This document shows, one piece after another, positions 1-8,249 of a DNA stretch of 13,176 nt. The stretch comes from Actinomycetota bacterium (GTDB lineage: Bacteria > Actinomycetota > Acidimicrobiia > Acidimicrobiales > JAMCPL01). The notes beneath the pieces were generated by a model that was not told the DNA's origin, searched no databases, and was given only the letters and a program-made list of their open reading frames with translations. The stretch covers positions 1 to 13,176 of the forward strand of contig JAMCPC010000006.1 in the NCBI GenBank assembly GCA_023379725.1, in the 5' to 3' direction. Position 1 is the first letter of the stretch. Every line of letters begins with the position of its first letter. A program made the translations under genes and the position numbers.

Positions 1-771
1 AACATTGCTAATGTAGGAACCGCTACAGTGAATGGTCATAGTACGACAATTTACAAAGCAACGATAAACGTAGCTACAGTAGTAAACGGCATTATGCAGT
101 ACATCAAGAGTACGATTTCCATACCTTCAAAGATGCAGTCTCAGGTAAATACACTAATCAAGACGCTCGATAGCGATCTTCATGCCTCTGTCGATCTATA
201 TGTAGACAGTAGCGGATTGGTCAGGAGGGTTACCGGAAGTCTGACGGGAACATTTCCTTCATTGGCGTCGATCATGCAACCTACATCTGGTAGTACTTCC
301 TCCGCGCCATCCGGTAAGTTGCATGGTACGGCATCAGGGAATCCGGGGCTGTCATCACACAGACTTCCTACATTGTGTCCCCTAGCCAATGTCACCACTC
401 ATTGCATAAAGTTGCCCAGAATGCCGATTTCCAAGCTACCCTCAAAGTTGCCCAAGTTACCTACATCACCGATCACGCTGAATATTGAAGGGGCGTTGAC
501 CTTCTCGTCGTTCGGTAGTCCGGTAAGCGTAACGGCTCCTTCTGCGAGCCAAACAGTTACTGCTTCCAGCCTGGCTGCCTCGATAATGAAGATGTTTAAT
601 TCATTCAAGGGAATCTTTGGTGGCAGTGGTCCTGGTAGTAGTGGTCAGTCGGGCTCGGGTAGCGGTGGCCTCGGTGGTGGTCTGGGCGGCCTATTCGGTG
701 GCGGTTCGGGATCGGGTGGTCTGGGAGGATCTGGTGGATTCAGCGGCTCCTCCTCTTCAAGCCTCACCTGA
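1..771 (+). CDS. Secreted LppX/LprG-like lipoprotein, 5' end missing
   Basis: The frame is open from the first base, so the GTG at 28 is probably not the true start and the N-terminus (signal peptide or lipobox) lies outside the window. 256 residues are visible. Residues 9-22 (TVNGHSTTIYKATI) and 62-78 (SVDLYVDSSGLVRRV) resemble the paired strands of actinobacterial LolA-fold lipoproteins (LppX_LprAFG type), and the later FGSPVSVTAPSASQ resembles the closing strand of that fold. Between these strands sits a long Ser/Thr/Pro insert that includes a Lys-Leu-Pro repeat (bases 407-475). After the closing strand comes a tail of about 50 residues that is almost pure Gly and Ser (bases 618-768). Proteins of this fold carry lipids or sit at the cell envelope, so an extracytoplasmic location is inferred. 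The family assignment rests on pattern resemblance. No terminator is visible before leuS. Confidence 0.6.
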   Translation, partial: NIANVGTATVNGHSTTIYKATINVATVVNGIMQYIKSTISIPSKMQSQVNTLIKTLDSDLHASVDLYVDSSGLVRRVTGSLTGTFPSLASIMQPTSGSTSSAPSGKLHGTASGNPGLSSHRLPTLCPLANVTTHCIKLPRMPISKLPSKLPKLPTSPITLNIEGALTFSSFGSPVSVTAPSASQTVTASSLAASIMKMFNSFKGIFGGSGPGSSGQSGSGSGGLGGGLGGLFGGGSGSGGLGGSGGFSGSSSSSLT

Positions 772-843
772 TCTGTTCTGCCTCCAACTAGTCAAAAATA
801 ACATTTCTTTGTCATTGTGTACCCATAGATACTCTGCAACTAA

Positions 844-849
844 TAGAAT
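844..849 (+). promoter_or_regulatory. -10 hexamer for a leaderless leuS transcript
   Basis: TAGAAT lies six bases before the leuS ATG at 856, which puts the expected transcription start on the A of the start codon. No Shine-Dalgarno sequence is present. The TAG of this hexamer (844-846) is itself an in-frame stop, so translation cannot start further upstream. No good -35 box is seen 16-18 bases upstream. Leaderless starts after TANNNT are common in Actinomycetota. Confidence 0.5.
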
Positions 850-855
850 CTATGC

Positions 856-3504
856 ATGGCGCGCATTTACGACGTTCAGGGTATAGAGAAAAAGTGGCAG
901 GATATTTGGGCGGCTGAGCATTCGTACGATATAGATTCTACTGACCCACGTCCTTCAAAGTATGTCCTCTGTATGTATCCATACCCAAGCGGCAAGGCAC
1001 ATCAGGGGCATATCCGTAACTATACATTTGGAGATGTGTTGGTGCGAAAATACACCATGCAGGGCTTCGGAGTACTGTCACCATTTGGCTTTGACTCCTT
1101 TGGTCTACCTGCAGAGAATGCAGCCATAAAGACTGGCGAGCATCCACGATCATTTACCGATGCTCGTATAAAGGAATTGAAGCAAAGTGTTATTTCGCTT
1201 GGCGCGATGTATGATTGGAGACGAGAGATACGGAGCCATGACCCGCAGTACATCAAGTGGAACCAGGTAATATTTCTGCGCCTACTTGAAGCCGGATTGG
1301 CATATCGAGCAATGGCGCCTGTGAATTGGTGCCCAGGGTGCCACACTGTACTCGCCAACGAACAGGTGATAGATGATCGTTGTGAACGATCCGGGGACAT
1401 AGTTCAACAGTTAGACCTAGAACAATGGTTCTTTCGTATTACGAAATATGCCGACGAACTTTTGGATTCGCTTGATCAACTCGATTGGCCAGAAAGGGTC
1501 AAAATAATGCAGAGGAACTGGATCGGGCGTTCATATGGTGCAGAGATCGATTTACCAGTTGTGGGTAGGGAGGGCGAAGGCATCTCGCTACGCGTGTTTA
1601 CTACGAGACCGGATACCAGTTTTGGCATGACGTTTGCCGCTATAGCAGCCGATCACCCAATGGTAGAGATGCTTGCAACTCCATCCCAGAAGGATGAAGT
1701 GCTCTCATTTTGCCGACGTATTAGCCAATTAGATGTATCTGCTGAATCGCTGGGCAACAGTGTTGGTGGACAGGGGAACAATAAGGTTATATCTAGCAGT
1801 GATATACGTAGCAATAACGTATCAGATGATCAGACCTTACACAATGTAGCGTCGAGTAATACAATAGCGGACAGCATAGAACCTGGAGAGCGTGGGGTGT
1901 TTACTGGTAGCTTTGTAGCAAATCCATTCAATGGTGAACATATCCCTGTGTATGTAGTCGACTATGTGCTTATGGGATACGGTACCGGTGCTATTATGGC
2001 AGTTCCCGCTGAGGATGAAAGAGATTGGGAATTTGCAAAGTTGTTTGGCCTCCCTGTAATCAGGACTACTCTACCACCCGATGATTTCCAGGATGGCCCC
2101 TGGACTGGTGATGGTGTAAAGATCAACTCTTCTTTCCTGGATGGTCTTTCGATAGAAGAAGCCAAAGAGCACTCTATCCAGTGGCTTGAGGAGAACGGCA
2201 TAGGGAGGAGGAAGGTAAATTACCGCCTACGTGATTGGCTTATCTCCCGCCAGCGTTACTGGGGGTGTCCTATCCCTGTAATACACTGCGATGATTGCGG
2301 TGTTGTTCCAGTGGACGTGGATGATCTTCCGGTGCTTGCTCCAGATGATGTAGAGTTCCTCCCTACGGGCGAATCACCTCTAGCTCGTAACGAGAGCTTT
2401 GTAAATGTCAGCTGTCCAAAGTGCGGGGGTGCTGCAAAGCGAGAGACTGACACTATGGATACCTTCGTTGATTCATCCTGGTACTTCTTGCGTTTTTGTG
2501 ATCCCTGGAATGACCAAAGGCCATTTGATCCAGAGGTTGCTGCCCATTTTATGCCGGTAGACCAGTATATAGGAGGCATAGAGCATGCCATTTTACATCT
2601 GCTGTATGCACGCTTCTTCACTAAAGCATTGATTGACGTAGGTATCGCTCCGGGAATTGGACGTGAGCCGTTCTCAAAGCTGTTTACTCAGGGAATGATA
2701 CGTATGGGTGGCAGTAAAATGTCCAAATCAAAAGGTAACCTGATAGCACCCTCCAAATATTTTGAATCTTCCGGTGCCGACGCACTCCGTCTCTTCCACC
2801 TATTTGTAGGTCCGCCAACTGATGATTTTGATTGGACGGAACAGACTGAAGAGATAATAGAAGGTTGCGCAAGGTTTTTGGAGCGTATCTGGAGATTGGC
2901 TACTATCACCAAGGATAAGGATCACAGTGCTTATTCCACTGGTCAGGCAAGGAACACCAATGATTCAGCCAGAGAGTTAGAGCGATTGATGCACAAGACT
3001 ATAGCAAAGGTAAGTGACGACCTCGACAGATGGTCATTTAATACAGCCGTAGCAGCATGCATGGAGTTGGCAAATGCAATACAGAAGCATATTGCAAACA
3101 CTGTCACCAATGTCGGCGACATTACTACCCCCAATCTCCTGATACAAGATACCGTATGTGATCAGGCGATAGATACCCTGCTGCTCTTGCTAGCTCCTAT
3201 GGTTCCCCATATTACTGGCGAACTGTGGCAACAGAGACATGGTAAGGATGCCAGAATCCATGACACACCGTGGCCGACTTACGACCCGGCAATGCTCACG
3301 AAAGAGTTGGAAACGATGGTTGTTCAGGTAAATGGGAAGTTGCGTGACAAGATTGAAGTTACACCGCAGGTATCCGGGGAGGAGGCACTTGATCTGGCAT
3401 TGTCGTCATCCAGGGTAGCGTCGGCTATTGGTAATGCTGAAATATTGCGAGTGATAAATAAGCCGCCCAAACTGGTCAATATTGTCGTACGTGCTACCGA
3501 ATAA
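856..3504 (+). CDS. leuS: Leucyl-tRNA synthetase
   Basis: Class I aminoacyl-tRNA synthetase that charges tRNA-Leu with leucine in the cytoplasm and edits mischarged amino acids. It has 882 residues, a normal bacterial length allowing for one insert. Visible parts: the HIGH motif as HQGH (49-52), first zinc cysteines C159/C162/C176, the CP1 editing domain with the threonine-rich TTRPDT (249-254) and MAVPAEDERD (381-390), a second Cys pair set C478/C481 and C520/C523, KMSKS (621-625), then the helical anticodon-binding domain and the C-terminal domain. Two oddities lie in the editing domain. Residues about 296-340 form a Ser/Asn-rich low-complexity insert, and a Glu (386) stands where E. coli-type enzymes have His before the conserved Asp-x-x-Asp. 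The start is fixed by an in-frame stop at 844-846. The gene stands alone; its neighbour downstream is convergent. Confidence 0.97.
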   Translation: MARIYDVQGIEKKWQDIWAAEHSYDIDSTDPRPSKYVLCMYPYPSGKAHQGHIRNYTFGDVLVRKYTMQGFGVLSPFGFDSFGLPAENAAIKTGEHPRSFTDARIKELKQSVISLGAMYDWRREIRSHDPQYIKWNQVIFLRLLEAGLAYRAMAPVNWCPGCHTVLANEQVIDDRCERSGDIVQQLDLEQWFFRITKYADELLDSLDQLDWPERVKIMQRNWIGRSYGAEIDLPVVGREGEGISLRVFTTRPDTSFGMTFAAIAADHPMVEMLATPSQKDEVLSFCRRISQLDVSAESLGNSVGGQGNNKVISSSDIRSNNVSDDQTLHNVASSNTIADSIEPGERGVFTGSFVANPFNGEHIPVYVVDYVLMGYGTGAIMAVPAEDERDWEFAKLFGLPVIRTTLPPDDFQDGPWTGDGVKINSSFLDGLSIEEAKEHSIQWLEENGIGRRKVNYRLRDWLISRQRYWGCPIPVIHCDDCGVVPVDVDDLPVLAPDDVEFLPTGESPLARNESFVNVSCPKCGGAAKRETDTMDTFVDSSWYFLRFCDPWNDQRPFDPEVAAHFMPVDQYIGGIEHAILHLLYARFFTKALIDVGIAPGIGREPFSKLFTQGMIRMGGSKMSKSKGNLIAPSKYFESSGADALRLFHLFVGPPTDDFDWTEQTEEIIEGCARFLERIWRLATITKDKDHSAYSTGQARNTNDSARELERLMHKTIAKVSDDLDRWSFNTAVAACMELANAIQKHIANTVTNVGDITTPNLLIQDTVCDQAIDTLLLLLAPMVPHITGELWQQRHGKDARIHDTPWPTYDPAMLTKELETMVVQVNGKLRDKIEVTPQVSGEEALDLALSSSRVASAIGNAEILRVINKPPKLVNIVVRATE

Positions 3505-3554
3505 AGTGCTCTTCGTAACCGGTGAACCTCTTTGGCAGCTATCACACTAATTAT

Positions 3555-4580
3555 CTAATAGCTTCCATGTCCGGTTTTGAAGCTGTTTACGATAGAAGAT
3601 AGCTGCTCTGGATCCATCTGATACATGGAGTACATACTGAACCTGTCTATAACATCTCCAAATCGCTCCGCTATCTTGCTGGGTAATTCTTCTGGAGTAC
3701 ACCTTATGGAAAATGCAGCCAGTACGTCATCGTCTATCAATTCTGCCATCTGTGCCCATTGACCCTGCTTGGATAGCCTATTCAGTTCAGTCTGCAGGTC
3801 ACCCCAACCGTGCATTTCCAAGACTGGTCTATAGGCCGGTGTCGAACCGTAAAAAGAGACCTGCGCCTTTACTAGTGCTATAGCTGACTCCACCTGCTGC
3901 TCATTGTCCCCCGTTATGACGAATCCGGGATAGGCTATCTCTATGTCTTTTCGCGTCTTACCTACCTTGCCAAGCCCCTTTTCGAGTGCAGGTATAGTCA
4001 CCTCACGCAGGTACTTCTCTGTTGTAAAAGCATGCACCAGCAGTCCGTCGGCCACCTCTCCGGCCACTTCGGCCATCACTGGTCCAACGGCGGCCAAGAA
4101 TACCTTTGGCGTACCGTACTGGTTGGGGCCGGGGTTGAAGAATGGTGTCATTAGCGTGTGCCTGTAAAATTCACCTCGAAAATTAAGCTGTTCACCATCG
4201 TTCCACGACCTCCAGATTGCCCGCATGGCCAGAATATACTCCCGCATTCTTGGTGCCGGATGGGACCAAGTCATGGAAAATCTCTTTTCGATGTGTGGCT
4301 TGATCTGGGAACCGAGACCAAGGATGAACCTTCCACGTGAGATGCTTTGGAGGTCGTTTGACATCATAGCTGTATTCATTGGATTACGGGCAAATGCTAC
4401 GGCTATTCCCGTGGCAAGCTCCATTGTATGAGTGTGCTCTGCTGCCAGTGCCAGTGTCAGGAATGGGTCGTGTCCTGTCTCAGGGCACCAAGCTCCATCG
4501 TATCCGGCTTCTTCCAGCCGCTTTGCCTGTTTTTCGACTTGGCCCGCGTCACCGAACCCAATAGCTCCGTCAATTTTCAT
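3555..4580 (-). CDS. LLM-class F420-dependent oxidoreductase (TIGR03617 type)
   Basis: 341-residue luciferase-like TIM-barrel oxidoreductase, expected to use coenzyme F420 (reduced deazaflavin) as hydride carrier in the cytoplasm. The N-terminus MKIDGAIGFGDAGQVEKQAK, the ELATGIAVAFARNPMNTAM strand, the ISRGRFILGLGSQIKPHIEKRFS segment and the FLAAVGPVMAEVAGEVADGL segment match the MSMEG_2256-like subfamily (TIGR03617) as I know it. The substrate is unknown for the subfamily. The start is secure because the minus-strand stop TGA at 4589-4587 is in frame just upstream with only two ATT codons between. The gene is monocistronic, convergent to leuS with a 50-base gap in which I see no convincing terminator, and divergent from the DUF1707-like gene. 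Confidence 0.9.
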   Translation of the reverse strand: MKIDGAIGFGDAGQVEKQAKRLEEAGYDGAWCPETGHDPFLTLALAAEHTHTMELATGIAVAFARNPMNTAMMSNDLQSISRGRFILGLGSQIKPHIEKRFSMTWSHPAPRMREYILAMRAIWRSWNDGEQLNFRGEFYRHTLMTPFFNPGPNQYGTPKVFLAAVGPVMAEVAGEVADGLLVHAFTTEKYLREVTIPALEKGLGKVGKTRKDIEIAYPGFVITGDNEQQVESAIALVKAQVSFYGSTPAYRPVLEMHGWGDLQTELNRLSKQGQWAQMAELIDDDVLAAFSIRCTPEELPSKIAERFGDVIDRFSMYSMYQMDPEQLSSIVNSFKTGHGSY

Positions 4581-4588
4581 AATAATTC

Positions 4589-4594
4589 ACTCTA
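4589..4594 (-). promoter_or_regulatory. Possible -10 box of the F420 oxidoreductase gene
   Basis: Read on the minus strand, TAGAGT ends eight bases before the ATG at 4580. This is the same spacing seen upstream of the mutase gene. The -35 region is weak. A GAG within the same stretch could act as a poor ribosome binding site, so a leaderless start is less certain here than for leuS. Confidence 0.3.
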
Positions 4595-4816
4595 GTCCAT
4601 TTACAGCCATCCTTGCCAGCCGTTTGTTGCTTTGCCTGTCAAACAAGCATCTTCCGCATCATCCAGTAGCGAGGCAGCCCCATCTCGGAAATGCATAGGA
4701 GAATAGTACTAAGGCGAATTACGCTAGGCCAGGTGACACCAGGGTGAACGGTACCATATACAAGGTAGGATGACACTGCCATACTTTCGATTTCAGTCTT
4801 CCTGCACCCAATGTGC
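4595..4816. other. Divergent intergenic spacer without a recognised gene
   Basis: No ORF with protein-like composition and no tRNA or terminator was found between the two divergent promoters. The only structure I noticed is a short perfect palindrome GGTGACACC at 4732-4740, about 80 bases upstream of the rightward -35 box. That is too short to call an operator. Confidence 0.4.
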
Positions 4817-4845
4817 TTGCATCTTTACCAAAAATATAACATAAT
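4817..4845 (+). promoter_or_regulatory. Sigma-70-type promoter for the DUF1707-like gene
   Basis: TTGCAT (4817-4822), a 17-base spacer, then CATAAT (4840-4845). Seven bases later comes the ATG at 4853, so transcription is expected to begin at or next to the start codon. There is no Shine-Dalgarno sequence before that ATG. This is the best -35/-10 pair in the window. Confidence 0.55.
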
Positions 4846-4852
4846 AAGCTAT

Positions 4853-5314
4853 ATGGAAGATATGAATGACCGGGTAGTGGCCACTGAAGAGGAAAAATTG
4901 AAGATCGCCCATTCTCTGTATGCAGCCTATCTTGCTGGCCAGATCACAGGTGACGACTACCAGAGTAGATATGCATCTCTGATGGCAACAGTCTATGTGG
5001 ATGAGGCTCTATCTTTTTTGAATGGAATATCTACCGGTGCCCCCAGTGGACAGCCAGTTGCCATGCAGGCAAATCAAGGATCTGACAAGGAAGAGATGGA
5101 GCTTGACCCTGTGGATATTGCATTACTGATGCGTAAGAATTCACCGGGCAAATCAAAGAATGACTATAGGTGGATTACCGTAGCGGCAGCGATAATCTTT
5201 ATTATTCTGTTGTTGCTTTTGGGGATTATGCTCATGTCTCGGGTTCATTCGAGCAGTAGCGGAGCTCCAAACCCCATCTCATCAAGCTATACTACTACTC
5301 TGTCTCATAGGTAG
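4853..5314 (+). CDS. DUF1707/SHOCT-like small membrane protein
   Basis: 153 residues from the ATG at 4853. That start is chosen over the ATG at 4811 because the latter lies inside the apparent promoter and the extra 14 residues look noncoding. Residues about 5-55 (RVVATEEEKLKIAHSLYAAY, then LAGQITGDDYQSRY, then a short helix) follow the pattern of DUF1707/SHOCT helical modules: a helix, an AxxxGqIt turn, and a second amphipathic helix. A polar linker follows, then one strongly hydrophobic segment (about 106-128, WITVAAAIIFIILLLLLGIM) and a short Ser/Thr-rich tail, so one membrane pass is predicted with the helical module probably cytoplasmic. There is no enzymatic motif and the function is unknown. 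DUF1707 proteins are widespread in Actinomycetota, often fused to membrane segments. It is followed by a convergent hairpin. Confidence 0.7.
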   Translation: MEDMNDRVVATEEEKLKIAHSLYAAYLAGQITGDDYQSRYASLMATVYVDEALSFLNGISTGAPSGQPVAMQANQGSDKEEMELDPVDIALLMRKNSPGKSKNDYRWITVAAAIIFIILLLLLGIMLMSRVHSSSSGAPNPISSSYTTTLSHR

Positions 5315-5327
5315 CATGGAATTGTCT

Positions 5328-5360
5328 TGCCTATCCGCTGAGCCTCTCACGGGGCAGGCA
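5328..5360. terminator. Imperfect hairpin in a convergent gap
   Basis: TGCCT (5328-5332) pairs with AGGCA (5356-5360), CCG (5335-5337) with CGG (5350-5352), and TGAG (5339-5342) with CTCA (5346-5349), leaving a three-base loop and small internal bulges. The 33 bases nearly fill the 47-base gap between two convergent stop codons, which fits a two-way terminator or mRNA end-stabilising structure. There is no T-tract on either side, so intrinsic termination is not assured. Confidence 0.4.
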
Positions 5361-5361
5361 C

Positions 5362-8115
5362 CTAATCTGTGAGTATGCGCATAGTAATGAACGCACCTCG
5401 CTGATGCTCTGGTTCCAGCTGTATGGAATGACCTGAGATGGGAAGCTCAGTTATATCTCTCTCCATTGCATCGCACAGATATGCCTGTACCGGGCGAATA
5501 TTGCGCAAGGTGACACGATTTTGTATAGCCAATGTGCCTGGCATGGCAGTACTATCTGCTATATTTTGTCCAGTTGCTTTGCTCCTGAGCCTAAATATCA
5601 AGCCGTTACCATTTGAAGCTGGCTTTGCTGCCATAAGGCTGAATCCAGGTGATTCGAGCATACCGGATGCCGTTTTCATCAGCGAGTGCACAGACGGCTC
5701 TACGTGGGCCAGTAATTTATCCTGAACCATCTCACCTAGTCTAATAGCCCCTATAGGGATAGCCCTTACAGTGATAGTATCCATTCGAGGATCTCCCATC
5801 TCTGAACCTTTTCTAGGATCAGCCTTGATTGGGTCGGTCTCAATGGTTGGATATTCTCTTAAATAATCTTGCTCAGATGGGAAGTACAGGCCGACATCCA
5901 ATACGCAGCGCTCCTTCTCGTGATACTTTGCCGGAAACCCGAGAAAAGGTACGAAACCGAGTGCACGTTCCTTGCCGGGATTCCTCCCTGCCACGATTAT
6001 TATGTTACCGTCGGTATCTGCGCTTATACCCGTAGAGCAGTATGAGCTGATGGCCAGGCAACTAGCCATATGATTCATCTTCTGGTCCTCTACATATGCC
6101 CAACCATTCAGAGGCCAGATGGTAGGTAGGAAATGACGCCTTACCGGACGAGATACCGGTGCACCCGGCTGCGACATTACTATGCGGATGCCATTACCAT
6201 CCGGCATCATGTCTTCGTTGTATCTGGGTCCTGAGTGGAATGGAATACGGCTTAACTCACGTGAGTACATATCAAGTGGCTTTGATAGAGCAGGGGTTTG
6301 TGAAAGGGATTCTTCCGGTAGGGCGAGACGCAACAGCACGCTTCTGTGAAAGCGGGGATTCAACTCTGTATGTATTGCTATAAAAGGGCTGTCCGGTGCT
6401 ACCCATATAGATTGCATGACCGGCCTTCCTTCAAGCTCTACGGTTATAGTTATTTCTATGCCACCATGATTCTCTCTGATGGATGCCAGTGCGGCAGTTC
6501 CATCTGTGCTGGCTACTTCATCCAATTTACCGCCAGCAAATTCATTGCCCATCCTCCACATGCCGCCCCTGTCAAGTGCAGAGATCAACTCTCCACATGG
6601 TGATAGCAGGGTACGACCGTCAGTCTTACTTACGCATTTACGGATTTTACCTCCAGAGGATAGATCTATCTCAATGTCGAGATAGCTGGATTCAACGGCT
6701 ATTATGTCTCCATTGTGTCGATACGAAACAGGTAGATCACCATTTTCCCTCTTTGGTAGTTGGGGAGTCTCTACAGTACCATCGACGCTATCGATGGTGT
6801 GCAATAGTGAGGTGTGCGCAATACCCAGAGCATGCATGAACCATGGCCACTGTTCTATGTTGTACACTCGGTCAGAACCTGTACCTGTAATGAAGTCATG
6901 ATGGTTCCCGACTGTCGCGATTTGCCAAGCCATACTGTCGGCATTGAATATATCTGATTGCAATTTACTGTCACCTAATGCAACTGAGGCGGTCTCAGCT
7001 GCGATAAGTTGATCGGTAATTTTCTTGTGAGCCTTTTTTAGAGGTAGCCTGGAACTGTAAAATCCCATAAAGTACGGGTTTGAATCCAAGTCAAACTCTT
7101 CCAGGGAATCGGCATGGCATCGAACCAGATCAAAGTAGTCGTCCAGACCAGCATTTACTACGAAGATTCCCGTTTTCCTGGAATGGCGTTCATTGTATCT
7201 GTCGAGCAATGAGACAAGACCCTTGAGTGGAACAGTGAAGTCAAGCCCCATGGCCAGCAATAGATATGGAGTAGGAGAGAAGCGGTCAAGTTGATCAGCG
7301 AACTTCTCTATCTTGCTGGCAACATTGCCGTCGCTGCGATCTGGTATGCCTTGGTACATAGCAAGTGAACGGCTTATACCACGTCCAGCAAGCATGTCGC
7401 CGTGTCCGTAGTTAAAGGCATTCCAGTGCGCCAATACTCTTGACCCATTAGAGTCTGTCCAAAAGAAGTCAAGAGCACGGGCATCCATAAGCCTTTCAGC
7501 GCTCGACTGTATCCTGGGGTAATGAGATTTGGGTGTGTACTCGATCCCGATAAAATACATTCCATCTATCCTTGTAAATGCCACTCCATCTATTCCGCAT
7601 GAAGTGGCGATAGAAGGTAGTCCTGGAGTATGCCCGAAACTGTCTGGTAGGTAGAGAGTATGGGGCTCTGCCACCATGGAGTTGTCGCGCATCCATTGCT
7701 GGCCTGTGAGCAAATCCCTGATAAGAGCTTCTTCGCTAGGCAGTAATGTGTCGGGAGTTGTAATGCCTGAACCAGTAAATCTCAGTTGTCCGTTATTGAC
7801 CAGGTCTACTACCGTTTGACGCCGGTGCGGTGAACGTTCAAAATACTTTCGTAAAAAGAATACGCATTCTACATCGAAAACTCTCCTCGGCTCCATTGTC
7901 AGCTCGTTGATCGCACGCTCTAATGCTTTACGTACCATGTACCTGTAATACTCACGAGATGTCAGCACCCAGTCTGGGTCCCAGTGGGTGGATTCCGCTA
8001 CTACCATCACCCGTTCTGCCCAATCGGGGATACCGAGTCTGCGCCTTAGTTGGCGTTCATGTTCCAATGAATCCATTGACCCTGTCTTTATCAATCCAGC
8101 TGTATCCTCTGTCAT
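5362..8115 (-). CDS. Glycoside hydrolase family 38 alpha-mannosidase
   Basis: 917-residue retaining alpha-mannosidase that releases terminal alpha-linked mannose. The catalytic N-terminal domain shows the GH38 metal-binding motif THWDPDW (H44, D46), the nucleophile motif PDSFGHTPGLP (D158), and NHHDFITGTG (404-413) with further zinc-binding and catalytic residues. The C-terminal half has the beta-sandwich character usual in the family, ending in LEPEHQRGAFITMRILTD. There is no signal peptide, so a cytoplasmic location is inferred, which suggests turnover of imported or internal mannosides. The first 34 residues are poorly conserved in appearance and the internal M14 is an alternative start. 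A GGGAAG stretch lies 12 bases before the ATG, rather far for a ribosome binding site. No transporter or other sugar gene is adjacent. Family membership is certain; the linkage specificity is not readable. Confidence 0.93.
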   Translation of the reverse strand: MTEDTAGLIKTGSMDSLEHERQLRRRLGIPDWAERVMVVAESTHWDPDWVLTSREYYRYMVRKALERAINELTMEPRRVFDVECVFFLRKYFERSPHRRQTVVDLVNNGQLRFTGSGITTPDTLLPSEEALIRDLLTGQQWMRDNSMVAEPHTLYLPDSFGHTPGLPSIATSCGIDGVAFTRIDGMYFIGIEYTPKSHYPRIQSSAERLMDARALDFFWTDSNGSRVLAHWNAFNYGHGDMLAGRGISRSLAMYQGIPDRSDGNVASKIEKFADQLDRFSPTPYLLLAMGLDFTVPLKGLVSLLDRYNERHSRKTGIFVVNAGLDDYFDLVRCHADSLEEFDLDSNPYFMGFYSSRLPLKKAHKKITDQLIAAETASVALGDSKLQSDIFNADSMAWQIATVGNHHDFITGTGSDRVYNIEQWPWFMHALGIAHTSLLHTIDSVDGTVETPQLPKRENGDLPVSYRHNGDIIAVESSYLDIEIDLSSGGKIRKCVSKTDGRTLLSPCGELISALDRGGMWRMGNEFAGGKLDEVASTDGTAALASIRENHGGIEITITVELEGRPVMQSIWVAPDSPFIAIHTELNPRFHRSVLLRLALPEESLSQTPALSKPLDMYSRELSRIPFHSGPRYNEDMMPDGNGIRIVMSQPGAPVSRPVRRHFLPTIWPLNGWAYVEDQKMNHMASCLAISSYCSTGISADTDGNIIIVAGRNPGKERALGFVPFLGFPAKYHEKERCVLDVGLYFPSEQDYLREYPTIETDPIKADPRKGSEMGDPRMDTITVRAIPIGAIRLGEMVQDKLLAHVEPSVHSLMKTASGMLESPGFSLMAAKPASNGNGLIFRLRSKATGQNIADSTAMPGTLAIQNRVTLRNIRPVQAYLCDAMERDITELPISGHSIQLEPEHQRGAFITMRILTD

Positions 8116-8249
8116 GATATCGTTGCACTTCCCTTCATTCTGTATTATTTTCCCTGTAAGATTGCCACTTCGAATGTGAATCTGCGGGATTAAAAGCCTA
8201 TTTAAGCGTTTACCCTGAGTGTAGCACTAAAATTGTAAGCCGTACAGTG

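Noticed and set aside
28..771. GTG at 28 as the real start of the first gene
   Set aside because: The frame is open to the window edge, the upstream residues continue the lipoprotein-like pattern, and no ribosome binding site or signal peptide follows from this start.
617..886. Val-rich 89-residue ORF overlapping the lipoprotein tail and the leuS start
   Set aside because: It is the frame-shifted reading of Gly/Ser repeat DNA (GGT/GGC codons read as GTG/GTC) and overlaps two better-supported genes.
3505..3554. Terminator between leuS and the convergent oxidoreductase gene
   Set aside because: Only the short palindrome ACCGGT was seen; no stem of useful length and no T-tract.
4432..4698. 88-residue plus-strand ORF running into the divergent spacer
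   Set aside because: It mostly overlaps the F420 oxidoreductase gene on the other strand, has Ser/His-rich random composition and no initiation signal.
4811..4852. ATG at 4811 as the start of the DUF1707-like gene
   Set aside because: It lies upstream of the -35/-10 pair, has no ribosome binding site, and adds residues unlike the family pattern.
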